From Xylaria sp. FL1777 (Eukaryota; Ascomycota; Sordariomycetes; Xylariales; Xylariaceae), in contig MU400508.1 in NCBI GenBank assembly GCA_022578965.1, forward strand, positions 558,001 to 622,000: a stretch of 64,000 bases of DNA, written 5' to 3'. Position 1 is the first letter of the stretch; every line of letters begins with the position of its first letter. The position numbers were made by a program, and so were the translations under genes. Of this stretch, positions 24,570 to 36,197 are shown piece after piece. Under the pieces are notes generated by a model. The model made no database searches. It was not told the origin of the DNA and saw nothing but the letters and a program-made list of their open reading frames with translations.

Positions 24570-24601
24570 TCCCTTTGAGTGCTGTTTCAACACCAGTACA
24601 T
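24570..24601 (+). repeat. Left terminal inverted repeat of the MITE-like element
   Basis: A 32-bp arm inside the left TA, a perfect inverted complement of 24956-24987. Confidence 0.8.
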
Positions 24602-24955
24602 ATTGGTCCCATTTTTCCGACCCACATCACCCCTGCTAATATGAGTGACATCACTTTTGTTCATCACAATTGACCTTCAATCCTTTGATACTGCTTCATT
24701 AATGCGTTAAAACAACAACTTCAATCAATATAAATACATCAATTAAAAGCGCGTATCAAGCTGTATATGCAGGTCATTTTTTCTAGGGTTAGTAATAGGT
24801 CTACTACTAAGTATAGGTGTAATGATTGCGATGTAGCACTTTATAACAATAGTTATTGTTAGGACTTGTGGCATGGGCTAAATTAGGTGGGGAGTGAGGT
24901 ATCAATGGAATGAGCGATTTCATTGGCCTTATTACCCCTGATCATTTGGCTTGGC

Positions 24956-24987
24956 ATGTACTGGTGTTGAAACAGCACTCAAAGGGA
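24956..24987 (-). repeat. Right terminal inverted repeat of the MITE-like element
   Basis: A perfect inverted complement of 24570-24601, followed by the right TA at 24988-24989. Confidence 0.8.
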
Positions 24988-24989
24988 TA

Positions 24990-25769
24990 GATTGTGTCGG
25001 TTTAGATAATATTGTGTAACTAACAGCTAAGTTTCTGAACTCAGAGCAACATAAAAAGGTGTTAAAGAAAAGTGTATATTAAACATACGAATAAATAAAA
25101 AGCCTTCTGCTATAGTAAAGCAATTGAAATAATCTTTATATATTTACTAAATACATTTTAGGCTCAGCCCCGCGTACAAATTTTGAGTTTACCTGTGATG
25201 TATATGAATGTTGTCCATTAATCTCATAGGTGTCTCTCGTGAAAACCTGAGACCAGGAAGTATGGATCATCGTCCGGGAAGACTTTGATGTGTCAGTGGG
25301 TAAGGTTAGAACAGGCTATCGCAAATAGGGGATATTTACAAGGTAGTCCCCTAAGACTTTATATAGCTACATATTCACCATGCGGCGCAGCACTTAGACT
25401 TCATAAACAACTAACTACCATAGAGATTCGAGAATCGCAAAATTTCTATAAACTTCACAATCAAGCCTTTGGCAACTTCATGTTGTTGATTGTCTAAATC
25501 TGTTAGAAAGGCCCAACAGTAGTTACAACCCCAATAGTTGCGGCGAGAGTGGTGGTGGTGATGATGTGATGCAAGCGTGCTATGTTGTTATTCCTTACCC
25601 CATATTCCTCGGTGGTGTCTATGCCTAAGAAATCAAGCAAATTAATAGACTATGATAATGTTAGGCCTCTGGAGCAGAAGCTTACAATACGCTTAAACCG
25701 TTAATAGAGGCTTAGTATTTGTTGAATATCAATACACCAAAGTTACTATTTTTGGGCGGTCAACCTAGT
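24990..25769. other. AT-rich intergenic spacer between two mobile elements
   Basis: About 780 bp of low-complexity AT-rich sequence without coding support. It may be old repeat debris. Confidence 0.5.
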
Positions 25770-25774
25770 CCTCC

Positions 25775-25971
25775 TGTCAGGTGATATAGTCACATATAGA
25801 CCCCTAGGGTCTATATAGTAGGATTAGTGTATATATATATAGGCTATTCCCACCAACTACCATTGGGAAGGCTAGGGGCCAATTGACCAACGTACCGGCT
25901 ACTGACCCCTTTACTACCTGCTATGTGACCGCTAGGACTACCCATTCACTCCGGGACAATAACCTCTGACA
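25775..25971. mobile_element. Solo LTR (197 bp) with 5-bp target-site duplication
   Basis: The element starts TGTCAGGTG and ends CCTCTGACA, so the ends are short inverted repeats of the TG...CA type. It is flanked on both sides by the same 5 bp, CCTCC (25770-25774 and 25972-25976). It contains a TATATATATA stretch at about 25830. Size, ends and duplication match a solo long terminal repeat of a Ty3/gypsy-like or similar retrotransposon left after LTR-LTR recombination. A diverged relative lies at 49642-49852. No internal retrotransposon coding sequence is present. Confidence 0.8.
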
Positions 25972-25976
25972 CCTCC

Positions 25977-27679
25977 GCAGGGATCTGGCTCGTATGCACT
26001 GGAAGGACTATAGAAAAATGTCTCAGATTGCGTAGAGTAGTGTCTCGGACTACTGTGGAAAAGTGTCTTAGACTATACGTGTAAATTGACTTGCTTATAA
26101 TTGGAATTGTTCTGTATTTGAGGCTTGTGATTGACATACGTAATTATAGAGTAGTATTAATTGATAATTGATCTAGAGTTTGATGAGAAATGGACTACAA
26201 TACTTTTTAGTCTTATACTTTAGACCCTTTCATATATGGCCTCAGTAGATATAATCATACCAGTTCATGACTTCTTTATCTCGTCAACAGCAACAAGAGA
26301 ATCAAATGACCAGGGCGGTCAAATGTATGTTAAGTGTATAATGACTAAAATCATTATCACCATGACCTTGAGGTCAGCAGACTTGATCTGCAGTAAAAAT
26401 AAATGTTTCCGGGATGCAGAATGGTTGAAAGTGACACTTCTTAGTAAGTCTTGTCTAATTCTTCTGACCGTTGTATCAAGTGCTCTAGGAATTTACAACG
26501 AATATACAAAATGAAGTACGGCAATTCTACTTTCTCGTAAATTCAATAAGAGACGGGAAAGATTTAGTTGCTACTGACTTTTGCTTATACTGGCTAGGGA
26601 GACTTCTTCAAAAGATACCACATAGATTTAGACTGTTAGATGTTCCTGTGTTGAATATGGTATAGCGTAATTCCAGTCTTCTTGAGTAGTATTATTACAT
26701 GGCCTCGACCAAGGGCTTAAAGAGAGACTAACACTCAATTTAGCAATAACTTCTTGGCGCGTCAAAGGTCCTTGAACCTTCAAAGAGCAATGGACGTAGA
26801 AGCCGGCTATCCTTTTCCTTTCGTATGTCTCATCCCAAGGGAGGGGTAAACGCTGACTGCCTAAGTCCGAGACCTTGGCTCAACCTCTACTAGAGAATTA
26901 CTCGAGTCATTACGTGATTATTTCCTGTGGCGCGATAAGCGGCGGATATAATAGAAAACCGCCTTCCAAAAGTATCATATGTTGACATAATATGATGCTT
27001 GAAGAAGAAAAAACTGGAGAGAAGCTATCCAAACTGCCTAACGATCTGCATGTCAGGCGTAGCTAATGATCGGCACGGGCCGGCTTAGTTCCCTTGGCGA
27101 CTGCCCCTCGACTATACAAATTTACTTCATTGTTGTTCTGGAAGCGTAGCCTCTTAATACGGAGAAGCCGGACATACGCTTACATGTATCGTGAATGAGA
27201 TGAGGTTTAAGGCTATACTGGTAGTTAATTAGTGTAAGTTTATAGATTATGAAATTCATCTGATGCCTTCGAACTTATACACTCGTTACAACTACTAGTG
27301 ATATACTACCTTACACATATTGAGTTGTCAATTTATATAGATGTATATTATTGTTCACTTTTGTTTCTATAAATGAAGGCGAGGTAGTTGTCTCGATACT
27401 TTCAAAACTGTCTTAATAAGGTATGATTCGCGAGTTGCGCCACTCACGAACATGTAACGCCCAAAATCAGCAACTCTTATTCAGGCTTCGATAGTTACGC
27501 CACCACTTTCAATAACCGTCAGCTGTCCCCAGTCTAAGAAGACACAACGGTAATGTACTAATTTTGGTAGGTGTGATATTGAATTCTTATCCCCGAGGGT
27601 AGATGGGGTCCCCCGGCCAGAACAGCCATCTGTAACAGACAGAAGAAAGTGCGGGGAACTTGGTCTGTTGCGTCGTCCT
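25977..27679. other. AT-rich intergenic, no supported gene
   Basis: About 1.7 kb. The 92-codon frame at 26236-26514 has no domain. The last few hundred bases are the upstream region of the dehydrogenase gene. Confidence 0.5.
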
Positions 27680-27688
27680 TATATAAAA
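27680..27688 (+). promoter_or_regulatory. TATA box of the dehydrogenase gene
   Basis: TATATAAAA lies about 92 bp upstream of the ATG at 27780, a usual position for a fungal TATA element. Confidence 0.55.
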
Positions 27689-27779
27689 GTACAGCACGCG
27701 GACCTCATTATGATGGCTAGTTCTTTCCTAGTCCTATTTCTTGCTAGAAATACCAATCACTAAGTTAGGCGGCCTCATA

Positions 27780-28783
27780 ATGAATTATACAAATCTACGT
27801 TATGTTCGACAAGTCGGGTTACGATGTAATCGATGGGCGGCGACAGCCTCTCTAAATCACGCCAATCGACGTGTGATTGGGGCAGGATACTCCTCGCTCT
27901 CTCGCCAATCCAATGAAGGGAAAAGCGTGATCATCACGGGGTCAAGTCGGGGCATTGGGAAAGCCATCGCATTGCGCTTAGCCGCCGATGGCTACAATGT
28001 CTGTGTCAGCGATCTAGGCGCCAACCGAGCCGGATGCGATGCGGTTGCCAAGGAGATTCGCAGCATGGGACGGAAGGCCTGTGTCGCTCTGGCAGACGTC
28101 ACGAATAGGGAAGAAGTTAAGGATATGATTCAGACAAGCGTTCGGGAATTGGGTCCACTGAACACAATGTTTGAGCCCCCTTATTATCATCAGGCTCATA
28201 AGAGTTAGCGAATGTCTTTGACCGGTTGCTAACACCACCTAGGATCGCGAATGCCGGAATAGTAGAAGTTACACACCCTCTGGAAGTGTCGGAGAAGAAT
28301 TTCCAAAAGATGTTCGCCGTCAACGTCTTCGGCCTTCAGAATTGCTTTGCCGAGGCGGGGAAGCAGCTCATCAGCCAGGGAAATTGCCAGCCCGATCGCC
28401 CTGGTAAACTGTTAGCGGCGGCGTCGATTGTTGCCTTCAAATCCTTTCCCATGCTGCCTCACTACAGCGCCAGTAAATGGGCCGTTCGTGGTCTGGTACA
28501 GGCGTATGCGATGGAGTTGGCTAAGAACAACATCACCGTGAACGCATACGCGCCGGGGATCGTGGAGACCAGGATGTGGGATATAATCGACGCTGGCGTG
28601 GAAGAGAGAACAGGAATAGACAAGAACGAGGTAACGGAAAAGATGGCTCGCGAAATGTCCGCTTTAGTGAGAGTAAGCGTTCCGGAAGACGTAGCCAAGT
28701 TTGTGAGCTTCTTGGCTAGCAGCGATAGTGATTTCGTCACGGGTCAAACACAGCTTGTGGACGGTGGTATCATCTTTACGTAA
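27780..28783 (+). CDS. Short-chain dehydrogenase/reductase with a likely mitochondrial presequence
   Basis: Two exons, 27780-28168 and 28243-28783, give 309 residues. The intron has a weak donor (GTTTGA) but joins LNTM to IANAGIVEV exactly as the family requires. The NAD(P)-binding motif TGSSRGIG is at 53-60, NAG at 133-135, the active-site Ser near 191, and the YxxxK pair at Tyr204 and Lys208. PGIVETRMW and the terminal TGQTQLVDGG match acetoin/diacetyl (butanediol) reductase-like SDRs; the substrate is not settled. Residues 1-45 precede the domain, contain many Arg and no Asp or Glu, and look like a mitochondrial targeting sequence. The gene stands alone at the edge of a repeat-rich region. 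Confidence 0.9.
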
Positions 28784-29330
28784 CCCGGAACGCTGGTACC
28801 GGAACAATGCTTGGTTTATAAGAGTTTAAGATAGTAGGTTCTTGCGGCTAAAACAAGCTTTTCTTCCGAGTCCGGGTGGTGGGCATTCGAGATTGAGCAT
28901 ACGCCGCCGATTCTTGAGATCGATGTACTTACTTGCAATTCTCTCTAGCATCAATTGAAGCATAAGCATCAACATTTCCATTTAGGGCCGGAGTTGCAAG
29001 CTCCAATATCACTAACCATGAAAATCACTAGAGCTAGCTGAGGAATAGGGAGGCTGTTAGTGAGGAGGCATTAAAGAAGAGTGTAGGTACGAACCCCGGA
29101 CACGGTTATTTTTAGTTGTGTGCTTTAGAGACGTTCCCGAATTCTAGACTGAGAGGCTAACAATGGATGCGAGAGAAAGGGGGTTCTAAGGTCTCTATAT
29201 CAGTCATTCCGTTTTACACGTATACAATACCTACCTAATATACACCTTTCCAAGAAGAGAAAATCCCTATTTTAGACATAATAACTCGTAGACGACCTCG
29301 AGAAACCAGATAGATAACAAAAGCCCATCA
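28784..29330. other. Intergenic between convergent genes
   Basis: About 550 bp with no supported feature. Confidence 0.6.
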
Positions 29331-31185
29331 TCACCCAAGCCTCACAACCCTCCACATGCGCAAGCATTCCTGCAGATCCATCGACAGCGTCCCCTCGTGC
29401 GCCGAGGTGGCGTCCTTGACGAGCGCGACGAGCAGGCTCGCGAGCGCGAACATCTCGTACCGCGACTGCAGGACCTCAAGATCAGCATTCCGCATGCCGC
29501 CGTTGTCGGCCCACGCCCTCCAGGCGTCCAGCACCTCGCAGATGCCTGAGGCGAACTCGCCGTCGAGCACCATGCGGTGTAATAGCGTGCCAACGACGTC
29601 GCGCAGCGCAAGCGTCTCGTCGACCGCCTTGCGCCGCCGCAGCCAGTCCAGGTTGTGCTCGGCGACCAGCTTCGTGTCCCACTTCGGGCTCTGCAGCGCC
29701 TCGTGGCGCCGCGTCTCGCGCCGCTGGGCGTCGCGGCGTGATCTGTCGCGCACTTGATGGAGAAGAACATGTTAGTCGACGCCTTCGATGTTACTCTGCT
29801 ATTGCTTTTGGGTATTGGGGGCGGAAAAGGGGCGGGGGAAGGGAAATTCATAGGCTGGGAGAGAAAGAGGGCTGGGCATAGTACATACTGTCGTTCATGC
29901 GCTCCATCATCTCGCGGTCGCCGCGCTGCTTGACCGCCAGCTGTCTCTGGATGGGATCCATGCGGGCCTCGGCGGCCATGGCGATGCGCTGCTCCTGGGC
30001 GTGGCGCATGAAGGTCTCGTGGCGGTCCGAGGCGTCGTTGTACTTGGTGGCCCACTCGGGCGTCAGCGACTCGTCGACGACGCCGAGCAGCTCGAGCACG
30101 CCGCACGGCACCGTGTCGCGGCGCGCGAACTCCATGATCTCGTCCGGGATCTTGTAGTTCCACAGCACCGTCTGGCTCGTCGTGCCGTACGCCGTCGCCG
30201 CGCTGGCGAACCACTTCCCGTTCATCTTGAGGCTGTTGATGCGCAGGTGCTCTATGTGCAGGCTGTGGACGTCGAACATGGTTGACGCCGGCGGCGCTTG
30301 GTCCTGGCTGAGCGCCGACTCGAGCCCGTCGATCGAGAATCGACAGGTGATTGGCATCTTGGCGTTTCTTTCGGCTTGTTTCTGTATCGAGTCCAGTGAC
30401 TCTTTAGGGGAGCTCCCTTTCTTGTCAGGCACCTCTTCCTCTTCGGTCTTGTCTTCGTCTTTCGTTTCTTCGGGTTGAGCTGCCTCTTGTGAACTTGAAG
30501 AACTTTCATCCTCTTCCTTATTTGGTGCCTCTTCCTTGTTTGGTGGCGGTGGTAGCCGGATCCAGTACGGTGGTAGCGTAGAAGCATCGCGCGTGGTCCA
30601 TGCTCGTTCCCACGCGACCTTCAGGGACATATGGCCGTCAGCATCGTCTAAGGGGGCAATGGCAAGAGCGACATGATTCCTATCGGGGCTCTTCATCAGC
30701 GAGCATCCCGTAGGAGTCCATAGTCCGGACGAGCGGAGAAGCCTCCAGCCATGAGCGTCGGGAATAGCGCCCAGATCGAGTAGATAGGCTACGAGCTCAT
30801 GAAACTCAACCTCGACCTGCGGCTGGCGAAGCTGATCGGCATACTCAACGCGCTGGACCTTGATGCCGATAGTGTTCGTCTTCCAGTTGAACGTGGTCCA
30901 AGACCCGCCGGGGATCGAGCTTGGCTGGCGTGATATCTGCCAGTATTGGTCCGATGAGAAGCGATCCCATGGTTGCACGGCATAGCGCGGCAACTCCACC
31001 TCGATGACTTTGTTGACAATATCACTTCGCGTCAACGCCGTGAGTTTGCCATGCCTTAACATGCGCTTGATCTTCGACAGTGCTATTAGCGTAGCGAGAG
31101 TATTGTATAAAATTGGAAGAACACCTAGCACCGCGAGGGGCACACCAATAATCGTGATGATATTCTCTGCCTGGCCGCTTGACAT
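29331..31185 (-). CDS. Uncharacterised fungal membrane-anchored protein
   Basis: Two exons, 31185-29889 and 29752-29331, encode 572 residues. I take the ATG of MSSGQAENIITIIG because the upstream extension of the frame starts at GTG. One or two hydrophobic segments lie at about 8-38 (ITIIGVPLAVLGVLPILYNTL and following). A globular part contains WDRFSSDQYWQISRQPSSIP, VEFHELVAYLLDLGAIPD and GWRLLRSSGLWTPTGCSLM. About residues 218-268 are acidic, Glu/Lys/Ser-rich and probably disordered. The C-terminal third has ITCRFSIDGLESAL, VLWNYKIPDEIMEFARRDTVPCGVLELLG and Arg-rich helices. I recognise the type as a conserved hypothetical protein of filamentous ascomycetes, without known function. The C-terminal exon is very GC-rich. 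Confidence 0.75.
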
Positions 31186-34097
31186 GATGGGCGCACTGGT
31201 TCGAGGGGAGCCCTCAAGCTCTGTTAAGCACTTATTTACTTTCACTCAAGGCAGCATCGTGCGGTATGTAGAAATTTATTTATTTGAGATCGTGGTCGAG
31301 CCCCTTTTTCAGCTCTAGCTGCCAAATCCCCGCTAGTGGCTGCATAACCGTGTTCAGCTGAAGCGTTCTACGTACGAAAGCGACAAGGGTCTACGCAGCT
31401 AAGGCTAGGTATCCGTGCCTCTATCGTGCCGAGCTTACTTTTGAATCTTCACGAAGGACGCTGTGATGCAACTTTGGTTTAAATTTATATATCATGTATA
31501 GTCGATGCGTATCTAGTGTGGGATACTTCACCTTGCGTCTACATATGTTTCAGATGCACATCTTACCCCATACCATAGAGATGGTACTGAAGAGATCCTT
31601 TGGTACATCATATACGACAACGACAGGACTGGGAGAAATTCTTCCTCTACGCTACTATGCTGTTTTACTTACCTATCTTCAAATCGACGCACAGTAGATT
31701 AACTACGGGTTGGCGGTAGGCTATGATCTACTGATCTTAAGTTAGCTAGGGTCAAGCTAAAACTGCGTACTAAGGGCGACATGGATTTCCTTTCAGATAT
31801 GAAGCCTTGTCAAAGGCAATATCATCAAAGCTGTCGAGCTATGTTGACCGTCGTGATAATAATTGATCATCCTATGGAATCGAAGAAAAGCAAAAGGGGA
31901 TAGAAGATTGTGGTATCTCACCTTACTCATCGTCAACAAGGGCCAACACGTAATAATTAGCTTTCTAAAATTGAGTGGTTAGCCGCCGGCGTGCTTGGCT
32001 TCAAAGCACTTAGAAATGGCATGGCTGCAGTCAGATACGACTGGTGTCATCAATGCCGAAAAGCTATGACATATGCTTGTCAATGTTTTTGGTCGAATCA
32101 TCATTTGCAGTGCGCATGCTGTTGTGCTAAAAAAAAAGTAGAACGAACCTCCTGCATGCTCAAGTTAGCAAATCGATCATTGATCTAATGCAAAAGATTC
32201 GTCATGAATTTGCTATCAGAAAATGCATGAATGGTAGGTAATAGGTTGTCTTCAACGGGAATCCGAATCAGACTCGTCATCTGTGTTCATCAGGTAGATG
32301 TAGGGCTGCTCGAGTTGTAGCAAAAAAGGAGAGACAAACCTGGTAATGTATCCCCCAACATACTAGAAAGTAATATTAAGGGAGTACGCAGAGTTCCAAC
32401 GGCGATGTCATGCCTCACCGCCTCATGCGGAATAGTACACCATCATTGTTCTGGAGCATCAGATCAGCTGGTGGTCCCTAGCTGTAAACTAAATGGATAT
32501 ATATCGTGTCTGGTGATCAGTGGGCGAGGTTTTCTAGGCCTGCCGCAAATTGGCATATCGACTCATGTGTATTATATTCGGAGCCCAGTGCCGCTTCATC
32601 ATCTCGACGTGGAATATGTTGGTTAAATAGGAATGTGCATACCACTACATTGGGTTACTAGTTGTGAAATTAGTATTGAAGTACAACACAACAACAGCGA
32701 GAGCGAGCGGCATGGGTCGAGGAAGGTAAATCAGAAACAGCCAGTTTTTTTTCGTCAAAGACTAAAGTCTCAGCCGGTAATTTCCAGCTATGCCGAAGCA
32801 TAGAAAATGATCATCATAAGAAATGCGTGTGGATAGCGAAGTTGATAGGCAGGATACGTACCGAGTGCTACAACAGTAGCGAATTGATTATGAGTGACTA
32901 GCCAATTGACTAGATGGAAATCTATTGCATCTGATGCTTGGACATGGCTCCTCCATCGTATACCTACGCAGAGGACAATTAGCACGAGTCGCACAGGCCT
33001 TTGGATTGCACAGGTGCGGTTGTTTTGTTGGCTCAGACTGACGTGTAAAATCAGTTTCATACCTCAAAAGAGGTCAAAGACTCTAGTTTGCGGTTTACAA
33101 AGTGTCATCAGGAAAAGGAAACGGTGTTAACGAGGAAATGCCATTACTTACAGCTTTGCATGTTGTGGGAGGTGAGAGAAGTATAGGTTGAAAGAATCAG
33201 TGAGTTCAAAATTTAGTTAAATACCCAGACAGGAGATTTTGGAAAATTTCTAGGAGCTCAGAAGAAAGCTTGGGCCATACAGAATACAGAGATCAGTAAG
33301 TGGGTCTCTTTGGGGCCGTTTACGGCCTCTCTATTGGCTGGGTAGTAGCGGGGAATAGCTGAGTGGGGCCTTCCGAGTCCATCGGAAAAAAGGAGAATCC
33401 TGCCCGACATTTCCGTCTTGCTCGGGCGCCAGTGGCAGCTGTAACAGGAGCCGACAGTGGCCGCTAGCCTTGCCACAGCCCGTTAAGCGGGATGCCTGTA
33501 CCCCAGCCTGTACCTACTGCGTAGGCTCTTTGTTAGCGGGGTTCCCATGTGCCATCTGCGTCACCTGCGAAGTCCAGGCCTGCCATCCATGTCCGCATCC
33601 AGTCATCCATACCTCAACATGATGGTCAGCTGCAACGGCCGAAGCCGAGTGCCCTACTGTAACTCTGTAATTCCGCCTGCGATGGCTGTCATTGGGAGGA
33701 ATGAGCCAGTACACTTAGTCATGGTCCACCAATAAGCGACGCCCACTGCCCAAGCTCAAAGGCCCAACCCAGTCGGTCTGCCTACACATACAGTGGCATA
33801 CTTACTGTACGCCAAACCGTACCTCGTCTTCTTCGGCATTGGCGCAGTGACGTACGGCTGAACTTGGCCGACATCTCCCGCATCGGTACAGTGGCTAGCG
33901 ACATCCAGGACACCATTGCGGCTCGACCCGGGAAATCCTCTCTTCCCGCGGCGCAAACAACCCGCGCTCCCACGTTGCCAGTGCTCCGTTATACCGAGCT
34001 AACACTGCCTGGCCACTGTCGCGCTCCCTCGATATGGAGATGGATATGGGGATGGTCCTGGAAACGAGGGGAGGGATGAGGGGCCGGCTTTGGTGGG
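31186..34097. other. Long intergenic stretch
   Basis: About 2.9 kb. The first two-thirds (31.3-33.2 kb) is AT-rich with short frames lacking domains. The last part (33.2-34.1 kb) is GC-richer and probably belongs to the FBPase promoter and leader. I see no RNA gene or long repeat. Confidence 0.45.
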
Positions 34098-34103
34098 CTG
34101 GGG
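34098..34103 (+). promoter_or_regulatory. CreA/Mig1-type site upstream of FBPase
   Basis: CTGGGG fits the SYGGRG consensus of the carbon-catabolite repressor CreA, about 360 bp upstream of the ATG. A second match (GTGGGG) lies near 33362. Gluconeogenic FBPase genes are known targets of glucose repression in fungi. The motif is short and common, so this is weak evidence. Confidence 0.25.
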
Positions 34104-34460
34104 CGCATTGTTGCTTTGCTTATCTACTGTACAGTATGAGACCTCCCTCCATGGCATGGCTTTGTGAAACTACTATAAACTCACGATCTTCTGACCATTT
34201 TACCTTTTCACTCCTTTCGCGCTCCCTATTACCGTTCTCCATATCTTCTCGGCCCTCACCAGACCCAGTCTACGTCTTCCGCCTTTAATCATTGCGACCC
34301 AATTGTGTCGTCCATATCTCTCCCACTAAGCAAGCCACTCTTCGATCTTCTCGTTTCTTCACCAACTCTTCTTTGTATCATCCCTAGGAACCCGTCGATA
34401 CGCACTGGACCTTGCCCATAACATTCTTGTAAAATAAACCACACCTGCTCGCCTGGCACC

Positions 34461-35638
34461 ATGGCGACCGATACGAACATGACGCACGAGTTGCCTCCAT
34501 CCGAGTTTACAAGTGTAAACACGAATATCGTCACATTAACCCGATTCTTGACCGAAGAACAGATAAAACACAAAGAAGCGACTGGTGACTTCACGTAAGA
34601 GCATAATATCCGCTATCTTAATGTTGTCTCCTGCGCAATTGAGTGCTAATCGTTACGCCGTCTAGATTACTCTGCCACGCCCTTCAGTTCTCCTTCAAAG
34701 CCATTTCATATTACATCCGCCGGGCAACTTTAGTCAACTTGACGGGTCTTGCCGGACAATCAAACGCTACCGGTGATGATCAGAAGAAGCTAGATGTTAT
34801 CGGAAATGACTTATTCATTGCGGCCATGCGGTCATCGGGCAAGTGCGCGCTGCTGGTATCCGAAGAGGAGGAAGAGATCATATATTTCCAAGACCACTCC
34901 GGAGCACGGTACGCCGTGGCATGTGATCCCATCGATGGCAGTTCCAACCTAGACGCAGGTGTCTCGGTCGGTACAATCTTCGGCATCCACAAGCTGGCCG
35001 ACGGCTCGACTGGTACAAAAGCAGACATCTTGAGGCCTGGCACGGAGCTACTGGCCGCCGGGTTCACCATGTATGGTGCCTCGGCTCAGCTGGTCATTAC
35101 GATGAAGGGCGGCACCGTGAATGGCTTTACGCTAGATAACTCATTTGGCGAGTTTATTCTGACACATCCTGATATGAGGATTCCCAAGAAGAGGGCCATA
35201 TACTCCGTCAACGAGGGTAACTCATTGTACTGGGAAGACAGCACGAAAGCGTACTTTAACTCTCTCAAATACCCCCAGGATAATGGCAAGCCCTACAGCG
35301 CGCGTTATATTGGTAGCATGGTTGCCGATGCTTACCGAACTTTACTATACGGTGGCATCTTCGCATATCCCGCCGACAAAAAGAGTCCCAAGGGTAAGCT
35401 ACGGATCCTATACGAGTGTGCACCCATGGCCATGGTGTTTGAAAACGGTAAGCGTCTACTCTACTCCGTAATGCGAAAAACCTACGCAGCACTGACACAC
35501 TATGCAGCCGGTGGCCAAGCTATCAACGACAAAATGACACGGATGCTCGAAGTTGTACCGGAAAGCATTCACGATCGCTCAGGCATCTTTCTAGGAAGCT
35601 ACGATGAGGTTGAGAAGGTGAAGACTTTCTACAAGTAG
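34461..35638 (+). CDS. fbp1: Fructose-1,6-bisphosphatase
   Basis: Three exons, 34461-34594, 34666-35447 and 35508-35638, give 348 residues, the normal length. The enzyme hydrolyses fructose-1,6-bisphosphate to fructose-6-phosphate, the committed step of gluconeogenesis, in the cytosol. The metal-binding CDPIDGSSNLD motif is at about 131-141. Other family blocks are GTIFGIH, PGTELLAAGFTMYG, the substrate-loop ARYIGSMVADAYRTLLYGGIF, LRILYECAPMA and the FENAGGQA segment restored across the second intron. The ATG sits in a good context (CACCATGG). Regulation by glucose repression is expected from the family. The promoter contains a candidate CreA-type site. Confidence 0.97.
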
Positions 35639-36197
35639 ACAACTTCGGCAGAGTGCATTTCGTGCGGTCCCTCATCAGCTGGCCCGGCAATAGAATTATG
35701 GCCGACTGCGCTGGAAGGAGTATTGCTGCCGAACGTAACAATTCTTATTATTAGCATTGTTGAACATCATGTATCCATAGTCGAATCATGAAAAAAAAAA
35801 TAGCCTTACGATCACCGATGTCCACGAGATGCTGAGTGACATAGTTGTATTCTGGAAATTGAATTGACGGCAGATAAGAGACTTGAATTGAAGACTTATC
35901 TGTAGGCTTGAAAGAACCTCACTCACTCACTATCTCGTACAGAAATGTAAAACTCCCCTGCCACTATGCCACACAGAAGAAAATAGCGATATACCTGCCC
36001 ATTTCAAAGTAATTTGTGCGTCACTTTTTGCTCGTCATCATGTACAGGATAATGCCATGCTAGCTAGTTACAGCTTAAACAGAACTACTATCGTCGCGCC
36101 AGCTACTCGTATCGCTCTCCCCAATGCGATGATGCCCTCGCGTATGGCCCCTCAGGCTAAATGATGTATGAATGCCACCCCAGTCACCGGATCCGGC
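35639..36197. other. Intergenic between convergent genes
   Basis: About 560 bp with no supported gene. Confidence 0.6.

Larger units (their letters stand above)
24568..24989. mobile_element. MITE-like element with long terminal inverted repeats and TA duplication
   Basis: Bases 24567-24601 are a perfect 35-bp inverted match to 24956-24990. Each arm contains a TA dinucleotide (24568-24569 and 24988-24989), which fits a TA target-site duplication, leaving a 418-bp element at 24570-24987. The arms read TCCCTTTGAGTGCTGTTTCA inward. The interior is AT-rich and encodes nothing. This is the form of a non-autonomous Tc1/mariner-type MITE. The perfect arms suggest it is fairly young or conserved; I saw no second copy in the window. 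Confidence 0.8.

Noticed and set aside
29342..30214. A 290-codon minus-strand frame rich in Arg and Gly
   Set aside because: It runs through the intron and both exons of the 572-residue gene in another frame, and its composition is that of a GC-rich shadow.
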